Shown here in pieces: positions 43,654 through 54,626 of a DNA stretch of 64,000 nt. Source of the stretch: Acidobacteriota bacterium (GTDB lineage: Bacteria; Acidobacteriota; Blastocatellia; Pyrinomonadales; Pyrinomonadaceae); the NCBI GenBank assembly GCA_023389035.1, contig JAEWFC010000038.1, positions 500,359 to 564,358 on the forward strand, given 5' to 3'. Within the stretch, counting starts at the first letter, position 1. Each line of letters opens with the position of its first letter. The notes below the pieces were generated by a model, which saw only the letters and a list, made by a program, of their open reading frames with translations, ran no database searches and was not told the origin of the DNA. A program made the position numbers and the translations under genes.

Positions 43654-43923
43654 CTACCTTCGCAGGCCGAGTTTTGCGATCATATCGTGATACTGATTGA
43701 TATCACGGCTCTTCAGATAATCAAGCAGCTTACGACGTCTTGAGACCATTTTCAGCAAGCCGCGACGCGAATGGTTATCTTTCTTATGCACCTTAAAGTG
43801 CTCTGTCAATTCATTGATACGCTGCGTCAGAAGCGCGATCTGCACCTGCGACGAACCTGTATCACTTCCGTGTGTCTTGTGATCGCCTACGATCTTTTCT
43901 TTTAACTCTTTTGGTGTAGCCAT
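43654..43923 (-). CDS. rpsO: 30S ribosomal protein S15
   Basis: 89 residues, full length. SDTGSSQVQIALLTQRINEL and HSRRGLLKMVSRRRKLLDYL are the 16S rRNA-binding signatures. It is placed between accC and pnp. A hairpin lies upstream (43966-43984) that could be part of an S15 autoregulatory leader, inferred only. Confidence 0.97.
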   Translation of the reverse strand: MATPKELKEKIVGDHKTHGSDTGSSQVQIALLTQRINELTEHFKVHKKDNHSRRGLLKMVSRRRKLLDYLKSRDINQYHDMIAKLGLRR

Positions 43924-43965
43924 TATACGTCCAGCCTACCTAGCCTCTCCTTGGTCGCAGTAACT

Positions 43966-43984
43966 CCGTGCCGCAAGGGCACGG
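43966..43984 (-). other. Hairpin in the accC-rpsO spacer
   Basis: Stem CCGTGCC / GGCACGG with a GCAAG loop and no T run on either strand. It lies 43 bp before the rpsO start and 88 bp after the accC stop. S15 often represses its own message through leader structures, so this is a candidate, without further support. Confidence 0.45.
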
Positions 43985-44071
43985 TAACCGCGAAGTTTAT
44001 TAGTATTCCGAAAGAAACTCTATTGCGATTTACCGTTAGTAATTATCGGATATCCCCTTTCGGGAAGCAAC

Positions 44072-45421
<1,350 letters not shown>

Positions 45422-45497
45422 AAAATTCGAGCCACAAATACAACGATCTCACCCGAAGATTTATTCGTGGGATCGATGAGTTTGTGGCAAGGAATAT

Positions 45498-46040
45498 CTA
45501 CTTCTTAATGCCGAACAGTGCCTGACCGTATTCCACAGGCTGGCCATTCTCAACGTATATCTTAACGACCTCGCCGCTTGTCTCGGCCTGGATCTCATTC
45601 ATCAGTTTCATCGCTTCGACGATACAAACCACTGATTCCGGGGTTACTTTGCTGCCTTCCTGGACGTACGGATCCTTATCCGGGCCGGGCGAACGGTAAA
45701 ATGTTCCTACGATCGGCGATGTGATCGTATGAAGGCCGTCGTCTTCGGACGGAGTTTCATCTGTCGGCACCTGCGCAGATGGTGCGGAGGCCGAGGGCTG
45801 CGGAGCCGATCCGAACGATTCGGCCGGCACGTCGCGCTGGATGTAGCTCGTCGTCGCAACCTGTTTACTTAGACGAACCCTGATCTTTTCGTTCTCGAAC
45901 CTGAAGTCAGTAAATCCGTACTCACTGACAAGTTCAGCCAATTCCCTGATCTCACCCAAGTTGAGCGAGGCTTCGCTAAGAGCGGTTTCCATTGGATCCG
46001 TTTCTTCCGTCATCTTTGCAGGGGCAGACTTATCACTCAT
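45498..46040 (-). CDS. accB: Acetyl-CoA carboxylase biotin carboxyl carrier protein
   Basis: 180 residues. A first helical part (about 20-60), a linker rich in Ala, Pro and Ser (72-100), then the biotinyl domain with the biotin site VEAMKLMNE, Lys about 145. The FYRSPGPDKDPYVQEGSKV thumb is present. It follows rplQ by only 18 bp, so it is probably transcribed with the alpha ribosomal operon. Confidence 0.96.
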   Translation of the reverse strand: MSDKSAPAKMTEETDPMETALSEASLNLGEIRELAELVSEYGFTDFRFENEKIRVRLSKQVATTSYIQRDVPAESFGSAPQPSASAPSAQVPTDETPSEDDGLHTITSPIVGTFYRSPGPDKDPYVQEGSKVTPESVVCIVEAMKLMNEIQAETSGEVVKIYVENGQPVEYGQALFGIKK

Positions 46041-46058
46041 CGATCAAAGCTCCTTTAA

Positions 46059-46562
46059 CTAACCTTTTGCAGCCAATTCCCGGGGATTATCAACCAGTTC
46101 GATCACGGCCATCTCGGCATTGTCACCCGATCGGTGACCAAGCCGGATAATGCGCGTGTAGCCGCCATTACGATCCTTGTACCGCTCGCCAAGTTCGCTG
46201 AAAAGCCGCTGGACCGCCTTGACGCCTGCGGTGCGTTCGATCGGGTCCTTTTCCTCGCCCTTTTTCCCGCGAAACCGACTCTGAGCTATCTTGAATGTGC
46301 TGTTACCTGCATGGAAGAACCTGGCTGCCTGACGGCGATAATGCACTTCCATTGCCTTCGCGTTCTCACCGTCCAGAGATTGAGCGCGGCGGGCTAACGT
46401 GATCGCCTTCTCAACGAATGGGCGGAGTTCCTTCGCTTTCGCGATCGTGGTAACGATGTGCTCGTTCTCTGCATTGATCAGCGAGGTAGCCATATTCCGC
46501 AGCATCGAGATGCGATGCTCGGTCGTACGCCCTAGTTTGCGATGTGCTTTCTTGTGTCTCAT
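46059..46562 (-). CDS. rplQ: 50S ribosomal protein L17
   Basis: 167 residues from ATG 46562 (MRHKKAHRKLGRTTEHRISM). The frame begins earlier but that is outside the family. The core (1-about 125) is standard, with an insert-like Arg-rich stretch (FRGKKGEEKDPIERTAGVKA) and VQRLFSELGERYKDRNGGYT before the RIIRLGHRSGDNAEMAVIEL end. Longer than E. coli L17 (127). Confidence 0.95.
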   Translation of the reverse strand: MRHKKAHRKLGRTTEHRISMLRNMATSLINAENEHIVTTIAKAKELRPFVEKAITLARRAQSLDGENAKAMEVHYRRQAARFFHAGNSTFKIAQSRFRGKKGEEKDPIERTAGVKAVQRLFSELGERYKDRNGGYTRIIRLGHRSGDNAEMAVIELVDNPRELAAKG

Positions 46563-46605
46563 ATCAATTGAAGGCCAAATCACGGCCTTACCATATGCCA
46601 AAGGC

Positions 46606-47622
46606 CTAGTCTAGATCTCTACCGCCCGAACCCGGGATCGGATTTCCCTGCTCGTCGAAATCCATTCCGAAATCGAGTCCCATGCCGTGCAGCAGATCCT
46701 TGATCTCAGTCAACGACTTCTTACCAAAGTTCTTGGTATGCAGCATGTCCTTTTCGCTGCGTTTGATGAGGTCTCGGATGGAGCGAATGTCCGCATTCTT
46801 CAGACAGTTGTACGACCGCACGGATAGCTCGAGTTCATCGACCGGCTTATCGAGCAGATCGTTACGCATCAGCGGAGGACGGGCAATATCTTCGTACTTG
46901 TACTCTTCTTCCTCTTCTTCGAAATTGATGAAAATGGACATGTGGTCCTTCACCAATTTAGCTGCGAGTCCGATAGCGTCATCAGGTTTCACTGAACCAT
47001 CGGTCCAGACCTCTATGGTCAGCTTGTCGAATTCGGTGTTTGACCCCTGACGCGTCTTGTCGACTGTGTAATTGACCTTCTTGATCGGTGTGTGCACCGA
47101 GTCGACCGGGATGTAACCGACAGAGAGGTCTTCGTCGTTATTGAACTCTGCGGAAACGTAGCCGCGGCCACGCTTGAGCCTCATCTCGATATTGAGCGAG
47201 CCATTTCCATTAATGGTGGCGATATGAACGTCAGTATCAAGGATCTCAACATCGCCGTCGGTCTGGATATCGGCGCTAGTGACCTCGCCATTACCTTTCT
47301 TGCTGATCGTCAATGTCTTCGGGCTGGTTCCGTGCAACAGGAACGGCACCTGCTTAAGATTGAGGATCACGTCGGTCGCATCTTCGACGACGCCCTTTAT
47401 CGATGAAAATTCGTGCTCGACGCCTTCGATCTTTACTGCAGTGACGGCGGCTCCCTCGATCGAGGACAGCAGGGCTCGACGAATTGAATTACCGATCGTC
47501 GTTCCAAAGCCCCTTTCGAAAGGCTGTGCGAAAAACTTGCCGTAACGCGGGGTCAGCGTTTCGGTGTCAACGTTCAACCTGCCGGGCATTTGGAAGTCCG
47601 TCCAATTGTTGCTTTGAGTCAT
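46606..47622 (-). CDS. rpoA: DNA-directed RNA polymerase alpha subunit
   Basis: 338 residues. The N-terminal dimerisation domain has RGFGTTIGNSIRRALLSSIE and VEHEFSSIKGVVEDATDVIL; the C-terminal domain (about 255-325) has VRSYNCLKNADIRSIRDLIK and LTEIKDLLHGMGLDFGM, which bind UP elements and activators. Positioned after rpsD as usual. Confidence 0.97.
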   Translation of the reverse strand: MTQSNNWTDFQMPGRLNVDTETLTPRYGKFFAQPFERGFGTTIGNSIRRALLSSIEGAAVTAVKIEGVEHEFSSIKGVVEDATDVILNLKQVPFLLHGTSPKTLTISKKGNGEVTSADIQTDGDVEILDTDVHIATINGNGSLNIEMRLKRGRGYVSAEFNNDEDLSVGYIPVDSVHTPIKKVNYTVDKTRQGSNTEFDKLTIEVWTDGSVKPDDAIGLAAKLVKDHMSIFINFEEEEEEYKYEDIARPPLMRNDLLDKPVDELELSVRSYNCLKNADIRSIRDLIKRSEKDMLHTKNFGKKSLTEIKDLLHGMGLDFGMDFDEQGNPIPGSGGRDLD

Positions 47623-47719
47623 ATTCTTTTTTATTTAAAAAGTCTGCGAGTTCACCGGACCGTTCGAGCTGCGGCTTATCAATGCCCGCACCCGAAACAC
47701 GTCCGGCAAACTCAACCAA

Positions 47720-48352
47720 CTACTTGCTGTAAAGCTCGACGATTAACTGTTCGTTTATGTTCGATTCAATATCCTGTCGGGTCGGCATCGCCGCGATCGA
47801 CACGCTGAGATCCTTTCCTGCCGGAGAGATCCAGCCCGGACGTCCGCGTCCCGCAGCAGTTTGCCACGCACCTTCGACATGAGCGTTCTTATGGCTCCGT
47901 TCTTTGACAGTGACCGTGTCGCCAACCTTAACCTGAAACGAGGGGATATTTACCTTGCGTCCGTTTACCTCGATATGCCCGTGATTCACCAATTGACGAG
48001 CCTGGCGACGCGATGTGGAAAAGCCAGAACGGTAAACGACATTATCAAGTCGCCTTTCAAGCATGAACAAAAGGTTCTCGCCTGTAACGCCTTTTTGCCG
48101 TAGAGCTTTCTCAAAGTAGTTTCTGAACTGCTTTTCGAGAACGAAGTAAATTCGTTTCACCTTCTGCTTTTCTCGAAGCTGTTCGCCGTAACCGGCAAGC
48201 ATCTTTCGACGGGCAGCACCATGCTGGCCCGGCGGATTCGTTCCCCGCTTTTCAATCGCACATGAGGGTTTGAAGCATCGGTCGCCCTTTAGAAATAATT
48301 TACCGCCTTCCCGGCGGCACAATCTGCACACCGCATCTCTATATCTAGCCAT
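47720..48352 (-). CDS. rpsD: 30S ribosomal protein S4, zinc-binding type
   Basis: 210 residues from ATG 48352 (MARYRDAVCRLCRREGGKLF). Four cysteines (CRLC...CFKPSC) show the C+ zinc form. The S4 RNA-binding domain is at about 95-160 (LERRLDNVVYRSGFSTSRRQ, then VNHGHIEVNGRKVNIPSF). S4 in many bacteria represses this operon. Confidence 0.96.
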   Translation of the reverse strand: MARYRDAVCRLCRREGGKLFLKGDRCFKPSCAIEKRGTNPPGQHGAARRKMLAGYGEQLREKQKVKRIYFVLEKQFRNYFEKALRQKGVTGENLLFMLERRLDNVVYRSGFSTSRRQARQLVNHGHIEVNGRKVNIPSFQVKVGDTVTVKERSHKNAHVEGAWQTAAGRGRPGWISPAGKDLSVSIAAMPTRQDIESNINEQLIVELYSK

Positions 48353-48481
48353 TAATGTTTTTCTGCCTCCGTGCCTCCAAAGCAAATGCTCCGTTAGCGT
48401 TTCATACGGAAAAGTTTACAGGTTAAAAACCCTTCGTCCTTTCGATTAATCGAATTCAGAGCCGCGTAGAGCGACTCGATA

Positions 48482-48880
48482 TCAAACGCGACGCCGCTTG
48501 GGCGGCCTGCAGCCGTTGTGCGGGATCGGCGTGGTATCACGGATCGAGTTAACGCGGATACCGGCCTGAGCAACAGCACGAATAGCCGACTCACGCCCGC
48601 CGCCCGGCCCCTTCACACGAACGTCGACCTCTCGCATTCCCGCCTCAGCCGCTTTGCGAGCCGCCTCGCCGGCTGCCTGCTGTGCGGCGAAAGGGGTCCC
48701 CTTACGAGAGCCGCGAAACCCGCGGGCCCCCGAGGATGACTGAGCGATCAAATTTCCCTGCGTGTCGGTGATCGAGATCAGCGTATTATTGAAGGATGCG
48801 GAGATGTGGACGATACCGTACGGTATATTCTTCCGCTCCTTTTTCTTGAAAGTCTTCTTCTTAGCTGCTGCTTTTGCCAT
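48482..48880 (-). CDS. rpsK: 30S ribosomal protein S11
   Basis: 132 residues. GIVHISASFNNTLISITDTQ, then ARGFRGSRKGTPFAAQQAAG and VRVKGPGGGRESAIRAVAQA, ending DTTPIPHNGCRPPKRRRV. Standard length with a Lys-rich N-terminal tail. 129 bp before rpsD, a longer spacer than usual for the operon. Confidence 0.97.
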   Translation of the reverse strand: MAKAAAKKKTFKKKERKNIPYGIVHISASFNNTLISITDTQGNLIAQSSSGARGFRGSRKGTPFAAQQAAGEAARKAAEAGMREVDVRVKGPGGGRESAIRAVAQAGIRVNSIRDTTPIPHNGCRPPKRRRV

Positions 48881-48946
48881 AAACTTGCTTTAAGCTGGGC
48901 CGCCAGTGACGCACACGTAGACATCTACGTCAGCGACGACATTAAA

Positions 48947-49330
<384 letters not shown>

Positions 49331-49398
49331 ACTTTCTCCATTTGGACCCCGGAACGGCGAACTGAACTATTTTAAGCCTTCACCCCTTCCGGATCTGA

Positions 49399-49512
49399 TT
49401 ACCCCTGCCGCTGTTTATGCTTCGGGTTCTCGCAGATCACCCGGACGATCCCTTTACGGTGGATCACCTTGCACTTATCGCAGATCTTCTTTACTGACGG
49501 ACGTACTTTCAT
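49399..49512 (-). CDS. rpmJ: 50S ribosomal protein L36, zinc-binding type
   Basis: 37 residues read directly from the sequence: it begins MKVRPSVKKICDKC and ends ENPKHKQRQG before TAA. Zinc ligands are the C-x2-C pair, a third Cys (VICENPKH) and the final His. Located between map and rpsM as in other bacteria, with infA absent from this spot. Confidence 0.96.
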   Translation of the reverse strand: MKVRPSVKKICDKCKVIHRKGIVRVICENPKHKQRQG

Positions 49513-49686
49513 TTTCTTTACCTCTACACTCCGAGGCCTGCCCTTTTGCGTTTTCGCTTAGAGATGCAGAAATATCTGCAGTTTTGTCGGCCCGGCGGAA
49601 TTCCGCTTTTGACCTAATACCAACCCCAACCATCCGATCAGTTGGACAAACCGTAAATGTTACCGCGTCCTGTCACTGTTTTCAAG

Positions 49687-50499
49687 TCACGGAAGGGCAC
49701 TTTTAGCCTGTTCGTTCTTTATCTCCGCTTTCTGCTTCTTCGTAAGGGTTAGGATCTCCGGTCCATCCGCTGTCACTGCGATAGTGTGCTCCGCATGTGC
49801 CGAGACCTTTCCGTCCTTTGTTACGACGGTCCATTTGTCCTCGAGCGTCTTCGTTTCATGCGTGCCGAGATTTAGCATCGGTTCGATCGCGAAACAATAA
49901 CCCGCACGGATCTTTTCCCGCGTTCCTTCGCGGCCATAATTGGGTATCTGCGGAGCTTCATGCATGCTTCGTCCAATTCCATGGCCTGTATAATCGCGGA
50001 CGATCCCATATCCGAAAGGTTCGGCGTGCTTCTGGATCGCAGCACCAATATCGCCGACGCGCTTGTTCGGACGGCATTGCTCTATCCCGATAGCCAGGCA
50101 CTCTTCCGTCACGCGAATCAGCTGACGAAGCTCGTCCGTAACGTCGCCCACCGGAAGTGTCATCGCCGTGTCGCCGACAAATCCGTCAAGTGTGCAGGCC
50201 ATGTCAAGCGAAACCACGTCCCCCTCTTTGAGGGGGGTCTCGTTTGAAAACCCGTGCACGACCGCTTCATTCACCGATGCACAGATCGCAAATGGAAAAG
50301 GCACCATGCCGTGCGGCTTGTAGCCGATAAATGTAGGGATCGCACCGGCGTCCCGCATCATTTTTTCGGCTACCGCGTTTAACTCTAGCGTCGAGATCCC
50401 AGGTGTGACCATTCCACGCAGCGTCTCACGTACTTCGGCGATCAATTCGCCGACGGCACGCATCTTTTCAAGATCTTTCTGAGACTTTGCGATAATCAT
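49687..50499 (-). CDS. map: Methionine aminopeptidase type I
   Basis: 270 residues from ATG 50499 (MIIAKSQKDLEKMRAVGELI), matching E. coli Map; an ATG at 50562, 3 nt after the adk stop, would add 21 residues without family similarity. Metal ligands: SLDMACTLDGFVGDTAMTLP (two Asp), GHGIGRSMHEAP (His), IEPMLNLG (Glu) and HAEHTIAVT (Glu). It removes the initiator Met. The C-terminal tail is Lys-rich. Confidence 0.95.
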   Translation of the reverse strand: MIIAKSQKDLEKMRAVGELIAEVRETLRGMVTPGISTLELNAVAEKMMRDAGAIPTFIGYKPHGMVPFPFAICASVNEAVVHGFSNETPLKEGDVVSLDMACTLDGFVGDTAMTLPVGDVTDELRQLIRVTEECLAIGIEQCRPNKRVGDIGAAIQKHAEPFGYGIVRDYTGHGIGRSMHEAPQIPNYGREGTREKIRAGYCFAIEPMLNLGTHETKTLEDKWTVVTKDGKVSAHAEHTIAVTADGPEILTLTKKQKAEIKNEQAKSALP

Positions 50500-50564
50500 T
50501 CTTTTCCCGAACAACACCCGCGACGCTGAACTTGCGAATCCAGTCAAACGTGAACCAGCCATTT

Positions 50565-51209
50565 CTACAGAGCTGCAATTATATCCTCAAAGATATCTTC
50601 AAGTTCGCCGGTCCCCTTAACTTTGGTCAAGCGTCCGGACTTTTCGTAAAAGGCAAGCAACGGTTTTGTCTGCTCTTCATAAGTCTCTAGCCGCTTGGAA
50701 ACGCTCGCCTCGTTATCGTCGGCCCTGTGTGTCAATTGTACGTCAGGATGAAGGTCACACACGTTGTCGGATCTAGGCGGCTTCGAATATACATTGTAGA
50801 TCTCACCGCAAACTGGACATGACCGCCTGCCAGTCAGCCTTCGCATTAGCTCGTCTTTCGGTACATCAACCTCGATCGCCACTATTTGCATGCCCTGATC
50901 TTTTGCAAGACCTTCCAACTGTTCCGCCTGGACCGACGTTCGAGGATACCCGTCAAGAATGTACCCGTTCTCACAATCCTTTCTCGCCGTGCGTTCGGCA
51001 ACGATCTTATATGTTAGCTCGTCCGAGATAAGCTTGCCGGATGTCATTATCTCCTGCACCTCGCGAGCAAGAGGGGTCTCAAGAGTTTTCATCTCGCGAA
51101 ACATATCGCCGGTTGAAACCTGCGGTATCCCACGTCGCTCTTGAAGTAAGCGTGCCTGCGTGCCCTTTCCTGCACCCGGTGCACCTATTAAAACGATGAT
51201 CTTATTCAT
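50565..51209 (-). CDS. adk: Adenylate kinase
   Basis: 214 residues from ATG 51209 (MNKIIVLIGAPGAGKGTQAR). Walker A GAPGAGKGT, NMP-binding STGDMFR and DGYPRT. The LID domain has a zinc-type motif (CPVCG...CDLH) in which the last ligand is His. The enzyme balances AMP, ADP and ATP. It lies between secY and map, the usual place. Confidence 0.96.
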   Translation of the reverse strand: MNKIIVLIGAPGAGKGTQARLLQERRGIPQVSTGDMFREMKTLETPLAREVQEIMTSGKLISDELTYKIVAERTARKDCENGYILDGYPRTSVQAEQLEGLAKDQGMQIVAIEVDVPKDELMRRLTGRRSCPVCGEIYNVYSKPPRSDNVCDLHPDVQLTHRADDNEASVSKRLETYEEQTKPLLAFYEKSGRLTKVKGTGELEDIFEDIIAAL

Positions 51210-51315
51210 CCCACTATCCTGCGGCGGAGATGCGGAAACGCAGAGCATAAGAAGAATTAAAGCCTCGGCTGCCATTCTTCCACCTTTCTCTGCGTCTCAG
51301 CGGTTAGAAATTTTG

Positions 51316-52734
51316 CTAACTCCTGCGGCCGCGGAGCCTGGAACCGGCTCCTAAAAATCCTTCATAGTTTCGCATCACCAGCTGGGCTTCTATCTGAGCG
51401 ACGGTATCCATAGCAACACCTACCAAGATGAGCAATGACGTACCGCCGAAGAAGAACTGATAGCCAAGTCCGGTCGGGATCCAGCTTAAACCGGGTGTTG
51501 ACGTAAGAAATGCGTCAAGACTATCGCCGATGAAAGGCAAACGGCCAACCCTGAATCCGCTCAACAATACCTGCGGAGCAAACGCAACAAAAGCAAGGTA
51601 AATAGCACCCACAGTCGTCAACCGAGTCAATATTCCATTCAGATATTCCGCCGTCGGTGCACCGGGCCTGATGCCTGCAATAAACCCACCATGTTTACGG
51701 AGATTATCCGCGACCTCGTCGGTGTTAAACACGATCGTTATATAGAAGAACGTGAACAGAACGATCAGCGAAATGAAAACGAGCTCGTAATAGGGATCGC
51801 CACCATGAAACTGGGTGAAGAACGCATGTACCTTTGACCAAGTCGCATTCGGGTCGTTCGGATCCGGAGGAAATGCCGACAACAGCGTCTGCGGCATCGC
51901 GAGTACGGATGACGCAAAGATCACAGGAATAACACCGCCCATGTTGATCTTTAGCGGTAGACTAGTTTCCTGGCCTCTGAAAGTTTCCGCACCTATTCTG
52001 CGGCTCGCGTAGCTTATAGCGATCTTGCGTCTCGCCGACTCGACATACACGATCAAAGCGATCAACGCGATCATCACGACGAGCAGGAAGATAACGCCCA
52101 GCGTCTGCATTGCGTCGCCCTGACCAACGCGGTCCGACACCTGCATAACTGCACCCGGCAAGCCAATGACGATACCCGCAAAGATCAATAGCGAGATACC
52201 GTTTCCAACACCGCGCTCCGTGATCTGTTCGCCAAGCCACATGACGAAAACTGTTCCAGTCGTAAGTGTTACGACGATCATCAACGTGGACGCCCACGAC
52301 CCATCAATGATCGCGTTTCGCGAAAGCCAGGTCGCAACAAAGAACGTTTGAACTGAACAGAGGACGACGGTTAAGTAGCGTGTCCACTGATTCAATTTTT
52401 GACGGCCGACCTCACCTTCTTCCTGGATCTTTTTAACAGCGGGCGAGAGCACCGGCATAAGCTGCATGATGATCGATGCCGTAATATAGGGCGTAACACC
52501 AAGAGCGAAGACCGAGATCGTCCGGAAGTTTCCACCCGAGAAAAGGTCCAAAACTCCAAGTAGCGTTCCAGCGACCTCTCCCCAAACCCTCTCAAGCTGT
52601 GCTTTATTAATGCCCGGTGCTGTGACGTGTGCACCAAGACGATATACCGCAAGCATCCCAAGCGTAAACAATATACGCTTCCTCAGCTCGGGGACGCTGA
52701 ACATATTCTGAATTGCGGCGAGGAACTTCTCCAT
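51316..52734 (-). CDS. secY: Protein translocase subunit SecY
   Basis: 472 residues with ten membrane helices. RILFTLGMLAVYRLGAHVTA begins helix 1 and the plug region; the long cytoplasmic loop RKIAISYASRRIGAETFRGQ and the C-terminal conserved part FGGTSLLILVGVAMDTVAQI are typical. SecY forms the channel with SecE and SecG. Placed after rplO. Confidence 0.97.
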   Translation of the reverse strand: MEKFLAAIQNMFSVPELRKRILFTLGMLAVYRLGAHVTAPGINKAQLERVWGEVAGTLLGVLDLFSGGNFRTISVFALGVTPYITASIIMQLMPVLSPAVKKIQEEGEVGRQKLNQWTRYLTVVLCSVQTFFVATWLSRNAIIDGSWASTLMIVVTLTTGTVFVMWLGEQITERGVGNGISLLIFAGIVIGLPGAVMQVSDRVGQGDAMQTLGVIFLLVVMIALIALIVYVESARRKIAISYASRRIGAETFRGQETSLPLKINMGGVIPVIFASSVLAMPQTLLSAFPPDPNDPNATWSKVHAFFTQFHGGDPYYELVFISLIVLFTFFYITIVFNTDEVADNLRKHGGFIAGIRPGAPTAEYLNGILTRLTTVGAIYLAFVAFAPQVLLSGFRVGRLPFIGDSLDAFLTSTPGLSWIPTGLGYQFFFGGTSLLILVGVAMDTVAQIEAQLVMRNYEGFLGAGSRLRGRRS

Positions 52735-52799
52735 ATGATTATCTCAACAGGGCCGTCGACGATTCGTCCAATAAATGCCTTAGAATCCGCGATCAAAAA

Positions 52800-53279
52800 C
52801 TAAGCTTCAACTTCGGTTGCCCTTACCTTTTCAATGGTCGTTGCCGAACCGCCGGCCTTCTCGATCTTATCTTGAGCGGTCTTGGTGAAGCGGTGCGCCG
52901 AGATATTCAGCGATTTGGTGATATCGCCGTTGCCGAGGATCACCAGGTCGTGCTTTGCTTTTTTGATCAGACCGCGTTCGTGCAGGATCTCAGGCGTAAC
53001 GTCGGCTCCCGACTCAAAATGAGCCTCGATCTTTGCAAGGCTGATCTCGATCCACTGTTTTTTGAAGATATTAGTGAAACCGCGTTTCGGCAGACGTCGC
53101 TGCAGCGGCATCTGGCCGCCTTCGAAACCCGGCCGGCTGCTGTAGCCGGAGCGTGATTTCTGCCCCTTATGTCCACGACCGGCCGTCTTGCCCAGGCCCG
53201 AACCCGGTCCGCGGCCAACACGCTTTTTCTTATGCGTCGAACCCTTTGCAGGCTTAAGATTATTCAGTGATAGTGCCAT
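52800..53279 (-). CDS. rplO: 50S ribosomal protein L15
   Basis: 159 residues. KPAKGSTHKKKRVGRGPGSG and GRGHKGQKSRSGYSSRPGFE are the 23S-binding N-terminal tail; LPKRGFTNIFKKQWIEISLA follows. Standard length. Position in the spc operon is canonical. Confidence 0.97.
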   Translation of the reverse strand: MALSLNNLKPAKGSTHKKKRVGRGPGSGLGKTAGRGHKGQKSRSGYSSRPGFEGGQMPLQRRLPKRGFTNIFKKQWIEISLAKIEAHFESGADVTPEILHERGLIKKAKHDLVILGNGDITKSLNISAHRFTKTAQDKIEKAGGSATTIEKVRATEVEA

Positions 53280-53402
53280 GATATTTGTCCTACGAACTGC
53301 CGTTCCAGATTGTTGCTGCTTGTTGCACAGATGCCTTTCGCCGTGGCCCGTATACAGCGGGCTTCTACGTCAAAAGGCAGCATGGAACGTAAAGGCTCGC
53401 TT

Positions 53403-53603
53403 CTATTCTACGATCCTGAGGAGGTGCGGAACCTTAGCGACGATCCCACGCATCGCGGGATTGTCAGGCCGAGTTACCTTTTGGTTCATTTTGGTGATGC
53501 CGAGGCTCTTGACGATGTCCTTTTGCTTTTTAGCGTATCCTATCGAGCTGCGATAGTACTGGATCGTTATCGTTCCGCCTTCGTTTTCTGATTTCTTTAC
53601 CAT
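53403..53603 (-). CDS. rpmD: 50S ribosomal protein L30
   Basis: 66 residues from ATG 53603. TITIQYYRSSIGYAKKQKDI then SLGITKMNQKVTRPDNPAMR, typical of L30. 123 bp separate it from rplO, a long spacer for this operon. Confidence 0.95.
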   Translation of the reverse strand: MVKKSENEGGTITIQYYRSSIGYAKKQKDIVKSLGITKMNQKVTRPDNPAMRGIVAKVPHLLRIVE

Positions 53604-53651
53604 TTCCTTTCGTGGCTGCACATGCCTTCTATGCTAAGACAACCCGGCAGC

Positions 53652-54161
53652 TTAAACCAATTCCTCTACCTGCTTGCCGCGGAGGCGTGCAACTTCCATT
53701 GGGTCCTTCATACGCGAGAGGCCGTTGAACGTCGCTCGAACGACGTTATGAGCGTTGCTCGAACCAAGGATCTTGGTGCGAACGTTGTGTACGCCTAATG
53801 CTTGAAGCACCAAACGTACGGCACCGCCGGCGATAACGCCCGTACCCTCTGCAGCCGGTTTCAGCAGAACGCGGCCTGCACCGTACTCGCCGATGAGCTC
53901 GTGCGGCAGGGTGCCATCGATAAGCGGAACACGGATCAGACTGTTCTTTGCCGCCTCAACAGCTTTCTTGATCGCGTTAGGGACTTCCTTTGCCTTTCCG
54001 GTACCGAAACCGACATGGCCTGATTCGTCGCCGACCACGACCAGAGCCGCGAACGACATATTTTTGCCGCCTTTGACCACCTTGGTAACGCGGTTGATCT
54101 GAATAAGCTGATCCTTCAGGATCAATCCGTTAGGCGAAATTCTTTGATTACTCTTCATCAT
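53652..54161 (-). CDS. rpsE: 30S ribosomal protein S5
   Basis: 169 residues. LKDQLIQINRVTKVVKGGKN (N-terminal dsRNA-binding-like domain), VVVGDESGHVGFGTGKAKEV and EGTGVIAGGAVRLVLQALGV. The start overlaps the 3' end of rplR by 14 bp, so the two are translationally coupled. Confidence 0.96.
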   Translation of the reverse strand: MMKSNQRISPNGLILKDQLIQINRVTKVVKGGKNMSFAALVVVGDESGHVGFGTGKAKEVPNAIKKAVEAAKNSLIRVPLIDGTLPHELIGEYGAGRVLLKPAAEGTGVIAGGAVRLVLQALGVHNVRTKILGSSNAHNVVRATFNGLSRMKDPMEVARLRGKQVEELV

Positions 54162-54555
54162 TGTTAACGTCAGCGGCCGAGGTTGCGGCCTTTTCGTTCT
54201 TGTTCAAACCGGCTTCACGAGTTGCATCGAGCAAGGCCTTTACGCGGCCGTGATATACATAGCCGCCCCGATCGAAAACTACGTTTGAGATGCCCGCAGC
54301 GACCGCACGCTCAGCGATCGTCTTTCCGACCTGCTTGGCAGCGTCAACGTTGCCTCCCGAAGCACCGCCAAAACCTTTCTCGGTCGTCGACGCGGTCGCC
54401 AGCGTCTTTCCACTATCGTCGTCGATAACCTGTGCGTAGATGTGGTTTAGGCTGCGGTAAACAGCCAAACGCGGACGTTCGGCCGATCCGCGGACCTTTT
54501 TTCTGATCCGGCTGTGCACACCCTGGCGTATTTCTGCTCTTCTCTTCTGTGCCAT
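54148..54555 (-). CDS. rplR: 50S ribosomal protein L18
   Basis: 135 residues from ATG 54555. VRGSAERPRLAVYRSLNHIY and VVFDRGGYVYHGRVKALLDA are the family motifs. About 15 acidic and Ala-rich residues (ATSAADVNNDEE) extend the C-terminus. Overlaps rpsE. Confidence 0.96.
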   Translation of the reverse strand: MAQKRRAEIRQGVHSRIRKKVRGSAERPRLAVYRSLNHIYAQVIDDDSGKTLATASTTEKGFGGASGGNVDAAKQVGKTIAERAVAAGISNVVFDRGGYVYHGRVKALLDATREAGLNKNEKAATSAADVNNDEE

Positions 54556-54626
54556 AACTTTTTGTCTCAACGACTCCCGCGTGAGCCGATACCTATCTGA
54601 TTAATCGGGGCCTTGAAGACCCAAAA

